Shown one piece after another: positions 16,882 through 24,833 of a stretch of DNA of 64,000 bases. The notes under the pieces are model-generated. The model saw only the letters and a list, made by a program, of their open reading frames with translations. It ran no database searches and was not told where the DNA came from. The stretch lies in NCBI RefSeq assembly GCF_900105385.1, contig NZ_LT629772.1, positions 62,001 through 126,000 of the forward strand, read 5' to 3'. How positions within the stretch are numbered: the stretch's first letter is position 1; each line of letters opens with the position of its first letter. A program made the translations under genes and the position numbers. This stretch comes from Microlunatus soli. Its GTDB lineage: Bacteria; Actinomycetota; Actinomycetes; Propionibacteriales; Propionibacteriaceae.

Positions 16882-16960
16882 GAGGATGGCCAGCCCTCGG
16901 CGAGCCGTGGTCGGTCCGGTCGCCACAACGGCGTCCGACGTCAGGTCGGAGCGGGTCGGC

Positions 16961-17977
16961 ATGGCTACTGAGCCGGCTTCGCGTGTCGCCCTGACCGACC
17001 GGGGCGCCGACACCGCCGAGAAGTCAGCAGGCCGGACCGGCGAGCCGAGCGTGTCGGGGCGGCGTCGGGTGCCGTTCGGTGCGCGGTTGTGGCGGGATTA
17101 TCCGGTGTTGGTGTTGGCGGTGCCGGGGATGTTGATCATTTTGGCGTTTCAGTATTACCCGTTGTATGGCAATGTGATCGCGTTCCAGGATTTCCAGCCG
17201 TATCTGGGGATCGGTAAGAGCCTGTGGAACGGTGTGGAGAATTTCGGTGTCATCGTGAACGGTGATCCGGAGTTTTTGAACGCGGTGAAGAACACTCTGG
17301 TGTTGACGTTGATCCAGACGGTGATCGTGTTCCCGGCGCCGATCGTGGTCGCGATCGTGTTGCACACGTTGTTGTCGAACAAGGTGCGGCAGTTGGTGCA
17401 GTCGATCCTGTATCTGCCGCATTTCATGTCCTGGGTGATCGTGGTCGCGATCTTCCAGCAGGTGTTGGGCGGGACCGGGATGATCAACAACTGGCTACGT
17501 GGGCACGGGTTGGACGCGGTCCATGTGATCGGTAATGCCGAGGCGTTCCGGGCGTTGTTGACCTCGCAGGTGATGTGGAAGGACACCGGGTGGGCCACGA
17601 TCTTGTTCCTGGCGGTGTTGTCCCAGATCGATCGGTCGTTGTATGAGGCGTCGGCGGTGGACGGGTCGTCGCGGTGGCAGCAGATCGTGCATGTCACGTT
17701 GCCGGGGTTGAAACCGATCATCATCTTGTTGCTGATCTTGAAGTTGGGTGACTCGTTGTCGGTCGGGTTCGAACAGATCATCCTGCAACAGCCCGCGGTC
17801 GGGACCGATGCCAGTGAGGTGTTGGACACCTACGTCTACAACAACGGCATCCTGGGCGGGGCCTGGGGTGTGTCGGCAGCGGTCGGGCTGGTCAAGGGCG
17901 TGATCGGTCTGGCCCTGGTGCTGGCGGCCAACAAACTGGCCCACCGGCTCGGCGAGGAAGGGATCTACCGCGGATGA
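16961..17977 (+). CDS. Sugar ABC transporter permease (LplB type)
   Basis: 338 residues from ATG 16961, chosen because GGAG lies 10 nt upstream; an in-frame ATG at 16886 has a purine run touching it and adds a low-complexity leader. There are six predicted membrane segments, starting with VLVLAVPGMLIILAFQYYPL. The EAA loop that docks on the ATPase is EASAVDGSSRWQQIVHVTLPG. Its family imports oligosaccharides such as those of the LplABC/YtcQ systems. The stop overlaps the next start (ATGA). No ATPase gene is in the locus, so a shared MsmK-like ATPase is likely. Leucine is written almost only as TTG here, unlike the next gene. Confidence 0.9.
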   Translation: MATEPASRVALTDRGADTAEKSAGRTGEPSVSGRRRVPFGARLWRDYPVLVLAVPGMLIILAFQYYPLYGNVIAFQDFQPYLGIGKSLWNGVENFGVIVNGDPEFLNAVKNTLVLTLIQTVIVFPAPIVVAIVLHTLLSNKVRQLVQSILYLPHFMSWVIVVAIFQQVLGGTGMINNWLRGHGLDAVHVIGNAEAFRALLTSQVMWKDTGWATILFLAVLSQIDRSLYEASAVDGSSRWQQIVHVTLPGLKPIIILLLILKLGDSLSVGFEQIILQQPAVGTDASEVLDTYVYNNGILGGAWGVSAAVGLVKGVIGLALVLAANKLAHRLGEEGIYRG

Positions 17978-18966
17978 CCACCACACCCACCATCGGACCG
18001 GACCAATCGACCCGGCCGGGACGATCATCGCGGCCGGACCGATCGTCGCGGCCCGACCAGCGTAGGCGGAGACGGCCGGCGGTGATCGATGGGATGCCGA
18101 CCCCGGGCTGGCCCGAACGCGTGGTCAAGGGCGTCTTCCTGACCATCATCTGTGCCCTGGTCGTGTTGCCGTTCATCGGGGTGATCTCGACCAGCCTGGC
18201 CACTCCCGAAGAGGTCAACCGGGCCGGCGGGTTCGTGATGTTTCCCACCGGCGGCATCGACCTCACCGCCTACGAATCGATCTTCGCCGGTGGCACCGTC
18301 ACCCAAGCCCTGCTGGTCTCCGGCTTCATCACCGCGGTCGGCACCGCCATCTCCCTGGTGTTGACCTGCACCCTGGGCTGGGCGTTGAGCCGACGCGGCA
18401 CCATCGGCAACAAAGCGTTGTTGATGCTGGTCCTGATCAGCCTGTTGTTCAACCCCGGCCTGATCCCGACCTACCTGGTGGTCCAACAATTCGGCCTGCT
18501 GGACAGTCTGTGGTCAGTGATCGTGCCGACCTGTGTCAGCGCGTTCAACGTGATCGTGGTCCGGTCCTTCTTCACCGGCCTGCCCGCCGAGATCCTCGAC
18601 TCGGCCCGGATCGACGGCGCCTCGGAATGGAAAATGTTCCGCCACATCGGCATCCCGTTGTCCAAAGCCGTGATCGCCGTCATCGGCCTGTTCTACGGCG
18701 TCGGCTACTGGAACAGCTTCTTCAACGCCCTGCTCTACATCAACGACGCCAGCAAATGGCCCCTCCAACTCGTCCTCCGCACCTACGTCGTCAACGGAGT
18801 CGAACTCGGCGGCCAAGACCTCGGCCTGGGCAACGAAGCCCTCCCACCCCAAACCACCATCCAAATGGCCATCCTGATGATCTCCATCATCCCCATCCTC
18901 TGCGTCTACCCCTTCATCCAACGCCACTTCGCCAAAGGCGTCCTCACCGGCGCCGTCAAAGGCTGA
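17974..18966 (+). CDS. Sugar ABC transporter permease (LplC type)
   Basis: 330 residues. After an R/P/S-rich N-terminus come six membrane segments, beginning VVKGVFLTIICALVVLPFIG. The EAA loop is DSARIDGASEWKMFRHIGIP. It overlaps the upstream permease by ATGA and ends 55 nt before the first binding-protein gene. It forms the heterodimeric channel with the LplB-type partner. The last 250 nt are strongly C/A-rich on the coding strand (CTC, CAA, ACC codons), in contrast with the G/T-rich first permease. Confidence 0.9.
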   Translation: MTTTPTIGPDQSTRPGRSSRPDRSSRPDQRRRRRPAVIDGMPTPGWPERVVKGVFLTIICALVVLPFIGVISTSLATPEEVNRAGGFVMFPTGGIDLTAYESIFAGGTVTQALLVSGFITAVGTAISLVLTCTLGWALSRRGTIGNKALLMLVLISLLFNPGLIPTYLVVQQFGLLDSLWSVIVPTCVSAFNVIVVRSFFTGLPAEILDSARIDGASEWKMFRHIGIPLSKAVIAVIGLFYGVGYWNSFFNALLYINDASKWPLQLVLRTYVVNGVELGGQDLGLGNEALPPQTTIQMAILMISIIPILCVYPFIQRHFAKGVLTGAVKG

Positions 18967-19021
18967 CAAAACCCCGGATCCGCTGACCGGGCCACTCATT
19001 CCCGCGAGAGGTTTCACAACA

Positions 19022-20650
19022 ATGACGATGTTCGAATCTCGTTCCCTGACCCGTCGCGCGCTGCTCGGCGCCGGCGCGGCGGTCGGTCTGTCCGGCGCCC
19101 TGGTCGGATGCTCCAACGAAGGACGCGGCGGGACCACCGGGGCCAACGATGTCGCTTCGAAGTCGAAGGTCCGCCCGGCCTACATCCCCTACCAGGGTGT
19201 CAAACCCGACATGTCCGGGGCCGAATACAACATCCCCGACGCCTTCAACACCTACCCCGCCGACCCGGTCCAAGCGACCACCGAGCCACCGGGCGACGGC
19301 AAGCCGATCAAGGTGATGACCTACACCAACACCCCGATCCCGCCCAAGCTGTCCCAGAACAAGTTCTGGCAAGAACTCAACAAACGGGCCGGCTCACCGA
19401 TCGAAGTCAATCTGACGCCGTCGGTCGATTACAACCAGAAGTTCGCCACCGCCGTCGCCGGCGACAAGCTCGGTGAACTGTTCATGATCGGTGGCGTCCC
19501 GCAGAAACCGCAGATGCTCGCAGCCAAGGCCGTCGACCTCACACCCCACCTCGCCGGCGACAAGATCAAGAAATACCCCTTCCTGGCCAACCTGGACGAC
19601 ACCAGCTGGAACTCCGCGATCTTCGACGGCAAGATCTACGGCATCCCGATCCCGCGCGGCGCCATCAGCTCGCAGGCGCTCTACGCGCGCAAGGACATCC
19701 TCGACGCGCAAGGACTTTCGGCTGAGCTGAAGAACGCCGAGGAGTTCCTCGAGCTCTGCAAGGCGGTCAGCGACAAGCGCAAGAACCGCTTCGCGCTGGC
19801 CAACGTGCCGACCCAGTTCGTCCGCAACATGTTCTCCATCGCCAACGGCTGGACCGAGGAAGGCGGCAAGCTCGTCACCAACCTGGAGGACCCGGCACAG
19901 GAGGACGCCCTGGCGTTGCTGGCAAAGCTGTGGAAAGCCGGCTACATCCACCCCGACGCCTTCGCCAGCCAGAACCAGGACATGAAGACCCGCTTCGGCA
20001 ACGGCACCTGTCCGCTGGTGTTCGACACCTTCAGCGGCTGGCCGGACTACTTGCCGATCATGGACAAGGAAGCGGAGATCACGATCATCGCGACGCCGGC
20101 ACACGACGGTTCCGGCGTCGGCAAGACCTGGATCGGCGGCCCGACGATCTCGGTCACCGGCATCAGCAAGAAGGCCGAGGACCGGGTCGAGACCCTGCTC
20201 AGCTATCTGAACTGGCTCGCGACCCCCTTCGGCACCAGCGAGTACCTCTTCCGCAAGTTCGGGATCGAGGACGTCGATTACACGATCACCGACGGCAACC
20301 CGGTACTCACCGACAAGGGGTTCAGCGAGACCCAACTCGGTTTGAAGTATCAGGCGGACGGTCCGTGGACGATCTTCCTGCCCGACCGCACGGGCAGTGC
20401 TCAGGCCTGCTTCGACGCCATGAAGAAGATCTGCCCCGACGCCCTCACCAACCCGGTCGCCGGCATGTACTCCGAGACCGACAACCGTAAGGGCGGTCAA
20501 CTCAACGAAGACATCGGCAACATCACCGACGACATCATCCAAGGCCGCAAACCCGTCTCCGCCTGGGCACCCGCAGTCAAGAAATGGAAGGCCGGCGGCG
20601 GCGACAAGATCGCCGACGAACTCTACGCAGCACTCAAATCCTCCCGCTGA
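19022..20650 (+). CDS. Extracellular solute-binding lipoprotein, LplA/LipO type (copy 1)
   Basis: 542 residues. The N-terminus SLTRRALLGAGAAVGLSG carries a twin-arginine-like signal, and ALVGCSN is the lipobox, so the mature protein is anchored by Cys outside the membrane. The body has the family 1/LipO binding-protein pattern (IKVMTYTNTPIPPKLS, KSGY-type segment LAKLWKAGYIHPDAFA, FDTFSGWPDYLPIMD). It delivers an oligosaccharide to the permeases upstream. The start ATG has GAGAGG 10 nt upstream. It is closely paralogous to the next gene. Confidence 0.92.
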   Translation: MTMFESRSLTRRALLGAGAAVGLSGALVGCSNEGRGGTTGANDVASKSKVRPAYIPYQGVKPDMSGAEYNIPDAFNTYPADPVQATTEPPGDGKPIKVMTYTNTPIPPKLSQNKFWQELNKRAGSPIEVNLTPSVDYNQKFATAVAGDKLGELFMIGGVPQKPQMLAAKAVDLTPHLAGDKIKKYPFLANLDDTSWNSAIFDGKIYGIPIPRGAISSQALYARKDILDAQGLSAELKNAEEFLELCKAVSDKRKNRFALANVPTQFVRNMFSIANGWTEEGGKLVTNLEDPAQEDALALLAKLWKAGYIHPDAFASQNQDMKTRFGNGTCPLVFDTFSGWPDYLPIMDKEAEITIIATPAHDGSGVGKTWIGGPTISVTGISKKAEDRVETLLSYLNWLATPFGTSEYLFRKFGIEDVDYTITDGNPVLTDKGFSETQLGLKYQADGPWTIFLPDRTGSAQACFDAMKKICPDALTNPVAGMYSETDNRKGGQLNEDIGNITDDIIQGRKPVSAWAPAVKKWKAGGGDKIADELYAALKSSR

Positions 20651-20705
20651 GGTCCGTTCCTCGGTCTGATCAGCCACCACATCCTGCGAGAGAGGTCACA
20701 CCATC

Positions 20706-22349
20706 TTGACGATGATCCCATCCCGGGCCGCGACCGGTCGGACGCTGACCCGTCGGGCGCTGCTCGGTGCCGGCACGGCTGTCGGCCTGTCCGGCGCCCT
20801 AGCCGGTTGCTCCAACGAGGGACGCGGCGGGACCACCGGAGCCAACGACGCCGCCTCCAAGTCGAAGGTCCGGCCGGCCTACATCCCGTACCAGGGTGTC
20901 GAACCTGACATGGCCGGCGCCACAATCGGCATCCCGGACGCCTTCAACAAGTATCCGGCCGAACCGGTGCAGGCGATCGACGCTCCGCCCGGCGACGGCG
21001 AGCCGATCAAGGTGATGACGTTCACCAACACCCCGATCCCGCCGAAGCTCTCCCGCAACGACTTCTGGCAGGAGTTCAACAAGCGAGCCGGCTCACCGTT
21101 GGAGCTCGATCTCACCCCGTCGGTGGACTACGACAAGAAGTTCGCCACCGCGGTCGCCGGCGACAAGCTCGGTGAGTTGTTCATGATCGGCGGCATCCCG
21201 CAGAAGCCGCAGATGCTGGCCGCCAAGGCCGTCGACCTCACACCACACCTGGCCGGCGACAAGATCAAGAAATACCCGTTCCTGGCCAACCTGGCCGATG
21301 CCAGTTGGAATGCGGCGATCTTCGACGGCAAGATCTACGGCATCCCGATCCCCCGCGGAGCCATCAGCTCCCAGGCGCTCTATGCGCGCAAGGACATCCT
21401 CGATGATCTTGGACTGTCCACCGAGCTGAAGTCCGCCGACGACTTCGTCCAACTCTGCAAGGAACTCAGCAACAAGCGCAAGAACCAATTCGCGCTGGCC
21501 AACGTGCCGACCCAGTTCGTTCAGAACATGTTCGGCATCGCCAACAGTTGGACCGAGGAGGGCGGCAAGCTGGTCAGCAATCGGGAGGATCCGGCGCAGC
21601 AAGATGCGCTCGCCCTGCTGGCCAAACTCTGGAAGGCCGGCTACATCCACCCCGACGCCTTCGCCAGCCAGAACCAGGACATGAAGACCCGCTTCGGCAA
21701 CGGCACCAGTGCGCTGGTGTTCGACACCTTCAGCGGCTGGCCCGGCTATCTGCAGACGATGCCGCAGAACGCCGAGCTCGCGGTCATCCCGACGCCGGCG
21801 CACGACGGCTCCGGCGTCGGCAAGACCTGGCTCGGCGCACCGACGATCGCGGTCACTGCGATCAGTAAGAAGGCCGAGGACCGGGTCGAGACCCTGCTCA
21901 GCTATCTGAACTACCTCGCCACGCCGTTCGGCACCAGCGAGTACCTGTTCCGACGGTTCGGCATCGAGGGTGTCGATCACGAGATCTCCGACGGCAATCC
22001 GGTGCTGACCGACAAGGGGCTGAGCGAAACCCAGCTCTCCCTCGGTTATCAGGCCGACGCGCCGTGGGCGATCTTCCTTCCCGACCGCACGGGCAGCGCT
22101 CAGGCCTGCTTCGACGCCATGAAGAAGATCTGCCCCGACGCCCTCACCAACCCGGTCGCCGGCATGTACTCCGAGACCGAGAACCGTAAGGGCGGTCAAC
22201 TCAACGAAGACATCGGCAACATCACCGACGACATCATCCAAGGCCGCAAACCCGTCTCCGCCTGGGCACCCGCAGTCAAGAAATGGAAGGCCGGCGGCGG
22301 CGACAAGATCGCCGACGAACTCTACGCAGCACTCAAATCCTCCCGCTGA
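20706..22349 (+). CDS. Extracellular solute-binding lipoprotein, LplA/LipO type (copy 2)
   Basis: 547 residues from TTG 20706. That start is supported by GAGAGG 10 nt upstream, exactly as in copy 1, and by alignment of its MTM start; ATG 20712 is the alternative. Twin-arginine-like TRRALLGAG and lipobox ALAGCSN match copy 1. The protein is very similar throughout. The last 260 nt or so are almost identical in DNA to copy 1 (only two differences seen), while upstream parts differ at many synonymous sites. A recent conversion or a local selection for identity is likely. The two may bind related sugars. Confidence 0.92.
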   Translation: MTMIPSRAATGRTLTRRALLGAGTAVGLSGALAGCSNEGRGGTTGANDAASKSKVRPAYIPYQGVEPDMAGATIGIPDAFNKYPAEPVQAIDAPPGDGEPIKVMTFTNTPIPPKLSRNDFWQEFNKRAGSPLELDLTPSVDYDKKFATAVAGDKLGELFMIGGIPQKPQMLAAKAVDLTPHLAGDKIKKYPFLANLADASWNAAIFDGKIYGIPIPRGAISSQALYARKDILDDLGLSTELKSADDFVQLCKELSNKRKNQFALANVPTQFVQNMFGIANSWTEEGGKLVSNREDPAQQDALALLAKLWKAGYIHPDAFASQNQDMKTRFGNGTSALVFDTFSGWPGYLQTMPQNAELAVIPTPAHDGSGVGKTWLGAPTIAVTAISKKAEDRVETLLSYLNYLATPFGTSEYLFRRFGIEGVDHEISDGNPVLTDKGLSETQLSLGYQADAPWAIFLPDRTGSAQACFDAMKKICPDALTNPVAGMYSETENRKGGQLNEDIGNITDDIIQGRKPVSAWAPAVKKWKAGGGDKIADELYAALKSSR

Positions 22350-22405
22350 CCCACTCCGCTGCAGTCCCGCCGGCCCGGCCCGTCGCCCCTCCTGCTCCTC
22401 GGCCT

Positions 22406-22440
22406 CGGGACTTTTCGCGACACGTACTGCGAAAGTCCCG
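22406..22440. repeat. Solitary palindrome with an extra half copy at 22479
   Basis: CGGGACTTTTCGCG (22406-22419) pairs with CTGCGAAAGTCCCG (22427-22440) around a 7-nt loop, with one bulge. TGCGAAAAGTCCGG at 22479-22492 repeats the right arm. It lies in the 227-nt gap after the second binding-protein gene. It could terminate that operon, or be a lone member of the palindrome class that brackets the DUF559-type genes. Confidence 0.7.
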
Positions 22441-22563
22441 ATCCGGAGCAATTCCTGGGCGATTCGGTATCAGATGATGCGAAAAGTCCGGTTGCGATCG
22501 GTGGCGGAGGTCAGCGATGGTCAGCGACGCCCAGCGACAAGGCGGGGTGTCGGAGCCGCGTTC

Positions 22564-22569
22564 TAGGGT
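22564..22569 (+). promoter_or_regulatory. -10 box for leaderless transcription of VOC gene
   Basis: TAGGGT ends 7 nt before ATG 22577, which lacks a ribosome site. Confidence 0.55.
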
Positions 22570-22576
22570 TCTGACC

Positions 22577-22930
22577 ATGGCCAACACGCATCACGCGATC
22601 AACTACGTCGAGCTCGCAGCAACCGACCTGCAGGCGTCCAAGGACTTCTTCGGCGGAGTCTTCGGCTGGACGTTCAACGACTACGGGCCGGACTATGCCG
22701 GGATCCGGGCGGCCGACGGTGACGGTGAGGTCGGCGGTCTCAATCCGGCGGCTTCTGCCGGGTCCGGAGCGCCACTGGTGATCATCTACTCCGATGATCT
22801 GGACGCCACGCTGACGGCCGTCCGTGACGCCGGCGCGCCGATCACCGAGGGCCCCTACGACTTCCCCGGCGGGCGCCGGTTCCACTTCACCGATCCGGGT
22901 GGCAATCAACTCGCCGTCTGGGGAAGTTGA
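22577..22930 (+). CDS. VOC (glyoxalase/bleomycin-resistance fold) family protein
   Basis: 117 residues. The single VOC module has HAINYVELAATDLQASKDFFGGVFGW at the start and FHFTDPGGNQLAVW at the end, the typical paired beta-alpha-beta-beta-beta units. The PYDFPGGRRFHFTDPGGN segment holds family metal/ligand positions. It probably dimerises. The function could be an isomerase, a lyase or a binding protein; nothing decides. The start at ATG 22577 fits the domain start and the upstream TAGGGT. An earlier in-frame start at 22517 would add an unlikely leader. Confidence 0.85.
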   Translation: MANTHHAINYVELAATDLQASKDFFGGVFGWTFNDYGPDYAGIRAADGDGEVGGLNPAASAGSGAPLVIIYSDDLDATLTAVRDAGAPITEGPYDFPGGRRFHFTDPGGNQLAVWGS

Positions 22931-22966
22931 TCACCGACCTCTACTCCGGATGGCCGCGCCGCCTGG

Positions 22967-24172
22967 TCAGCCGACCAGCAGCGGGACGGTCATCTCGGCG
23001 GGGGTCAGCGAACCGTGCATGCCGACCAGACCGGACTCCCGCGGCTGAGTATCGGTCATGATCGCCCAGTCGTCGCGCATCGCCACCAGGACGTGGCCGT
23101 AGCGCTCCAGAACTCGATCGTCGACCGCGCCGAACCAGCCGTCGTCGATCGCGTCTTCCCTGGTCCGGACCCAGGCCCGGTCGCCGAGCAGGTCGGCCCA
23201 CCGGGCCGCCACCAACCGCGGATTGTCGTGGTCGACATACAGCTGCCGGAAGCGGCCCTCGCCGGCGATCGCGTCGACACCGATCATCAGCTCCGGCTCG
23301 TCCTCGGCGGTGATCCGATGATCCTGCCGGATGTCGATCATGCCGTGATCCCCGGTGATGATCATGGCGACGTCCTCCGGCAGACGCTCCCGAAGGAGTC
23401 CCAGTCGGCGGTCGATCAGGGTCAGGACGTCCAGCCAGTCAGGCGATTCGCAGCCGTGGGCATGGCCGGCATGATCAAGATCGCGCTCGTAGGCGTACAC
23501 CAGGCTGCGGCTGCCGCGTCGGGCCGCCCGCCCGATCAGGTCGGCGCGGTCCCGATCGCTCGCCCGCGCGGTGAAGCCGACGAAATCGGCACCGCGCTGC
23601 GCAGCGGCGGTCAACCCGCTGGTCGCGAAATGGGACGGTGACACCGAACTGACCGCCACGCCGGCCGCGGCGGCCCGCTCGAACATCGTCTGTCTGGGCT
23701 GGTATTCCTCGGGAACCACCGGCGCATCCCAGTAGAGCGAGTTCAGCACCTCACGGGTCTCCGGCACTCGTGAGGTGTAGCCGACCAGACCGTGCTCCCC
23801 CGGCGCCAATCCGGTCCCCAGACAGGTCAGACTGGTCGCGGTCGTGCTCGGCACACCGGACGTGATCGGTCGGGCCTCGCCCATCAGGCTGGTCAGATAG
23901 CCGGCGTTGCGGACCGCTCGACGCAGCAGATGCCAACCCAGTCCGTCGACCAACACCACCACGAAGCGGTCCGCATCGGGTAGTTCGATGATGGTGGAGC
24001 AGCCCGGCACCCCGAGCCGCGCACCGATACTCGGCATCAGGTCGGCCAGCGTCGAGCGCTGGTAGGCCGGTCGGATCATCTCCGGCAGCCGACGCGTGCC
24101 GGTGGCGTCACCCGGTCGGCCGGGGATCCGCGCAGATCCGTCGGTCATCGTCATCGAACCGGTCACGGTCAT
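22967..24172 (-). CDS. Alkaline-phosphatase-superfamily phosphodiesterase/pyrophosphatase
   Basis: 401 residues, overlapping the upstream DUF5998 gene by ATGA. Metal and nucleophile motifs of the nucleotide pyrophosphatase/phosphodiesterase clan are clear: VVLVDGLGWHLL (first Asp), PSTTATSL (nucleophile Thr), YERDLDHAGHAHG (Asp/His pair), ITGDHGMIDI (Asp-His) and VGMHGSLTP (last His). It has no signal peptide and is presumably cytosolic. It probably hydrolyses phosphodiester or pyrophosphate bonds; the substrate is unknown. Its pairing with DUF5998 is a conserved actinobacterial arrangement as far as I recall. Confidence 0.87.
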   Translation of the reverse strand: MTVTGSMTMTDGSARIPGRPGDATGTRRLPEMIRPAYQRSTLADLMPSIGARLGVPGCSTIIELPDADRFVVVLVDGLGWHLLRRAVRNAGYLTSLMGEARPITSGVPSTTATSLTCLGTGLAPGEHGLVGYTSRVPETREVLNSLYWDAPVVPEEYQPRQTMFERAAAAGVAVSSVSPSHFATSGLTAAAQRGADFVGFTARASDRDRADLIGRAARRGSRSLVYAYERDLDHAGHAHGCESPDWLDVLTLIDRRLGLLRERLPEDVAMIITGDHGMIDIRQDHRITAEDEPELMIGVDAIAGEGRFRQLYVDHDNPRLVAARWADLLGDRAWVRTREDAIDDGWFGAVDDRVLERYGHVLVAMRDDWAIMTDTQPRESGLVGMHGSLTPAEMTVPLLVG

Positions 24173-24771
24173 CGACCGGTAGCCCGTTGCAGTTCGGTGC
24201 CGAACCGGATCAGCCGGGCGACTCGCTCCGGTCCGTCGGCGGCCGCACTCATCCGGATGGTCAGATCATCGGCGACCAGGTTGCCGGTGTAGCCGTGGTC
24301 GGCCTCGCAGTTGGGGTCGGTGCAGGCCGCGGGCTCGAGATCCAGCCGGCGCATCGCTCCCCAGCCGATCGACAACCACGTCTCGTAGACGTCGTCGGCG
24401 CCGCCGTTGGCCCGTCGTCCGGCGGCTCCGAAGCCCTCGGGATCGGGCACCACCCGGGACAGCACCACCGTATTGACCTTGCCCAGCGCAACCGACTCCG
24501 TCGACGAGGACGCGAAGGTCCGCTGCACCCCGGCCTCGGCCGGATGGTCATCGGTGTGGCCGACGATCAACCGGGTCGGCGTCAGCAGCAGCACCGTCAG
24601 ATGGCGATGGATCTCGTCCCGGTCGAAGGTCGGCTCGTGGTGCACGACGAAGCCCTGGATCTGCTCGTCACCGGCCGCCAGCACGACGCCGTCCTCGACC
24701 AGATCGGGGAAGTAGCCGCACGACTCGATGTCGGAGCGCAGCTCCTGCCGAATGGTCGTCGATGCCTGCAT
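24169..24771 (-). CDS. DUF5998 family protein
   Basis: About 200 residues from ATG 24771, chosen for AAGGA 8-9 nt upstream; another ATG lies at 24780, and an upstream start at 24930 would overlap the GNAT gene with low-complexity sequence. Recognisable parts are RQELRSDIESCGYFPDLVEDG, FVVHHEPTFDRDEIHRHLTVLLLTPTRLIVGHTDD and the cysteine-bearing ACTDPNCEADHGYTG. The family has no established function. Translational coupling to the phosphodiesterase suggests that the two work together. Confidence 0.85.
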   Translation of the reverse strand: MQASTTIRQELRSDIESCGYFPDLVEDGVVLAAGDEQIQGFVVHHEPTFDRDEIHRHLTVLLLTPTRLIVGHTDDHPAEAGVQRTFASSSTESVALGKVNTVVLSRVVPDPEGFGAAGRRANGGADDVYETWLSIGWGAMRRLDLEPAACTDPNCEADHGYTGNLVADDLTIRMSAAADGPERVARLIRFGTELQRATGR

Positions 24772-24833
24772 GGGCCCCATCCTTGCACGCCACCGAACCC
24801 GCCCGGCCCCCACATCCACAGCCGACCTCCCGA

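Larger units (their letters stand above)
16601..16960. promoter_or_regulatory. 360-nt divergent control region of the LacI-regulated ABC operon
   Basis: No gene is supported here. It holds TTGACA at 16734-16739, an overlapping LacI-like operator, and an 18-nt motif repeated 123 nt apart. The short readings through it are low-complexity and lack homology that I recognise. The first permease therefore has a long 5' leader or a closer unrecognised promoter. Confidence 0.55.

Noticed and set aside
16755-16994. Short open frames between the LacI gene and the permease
   Set aside because: They lack ribosome sites and homology, overlap the repeated regulatory motif, and run into the permease in another frame.
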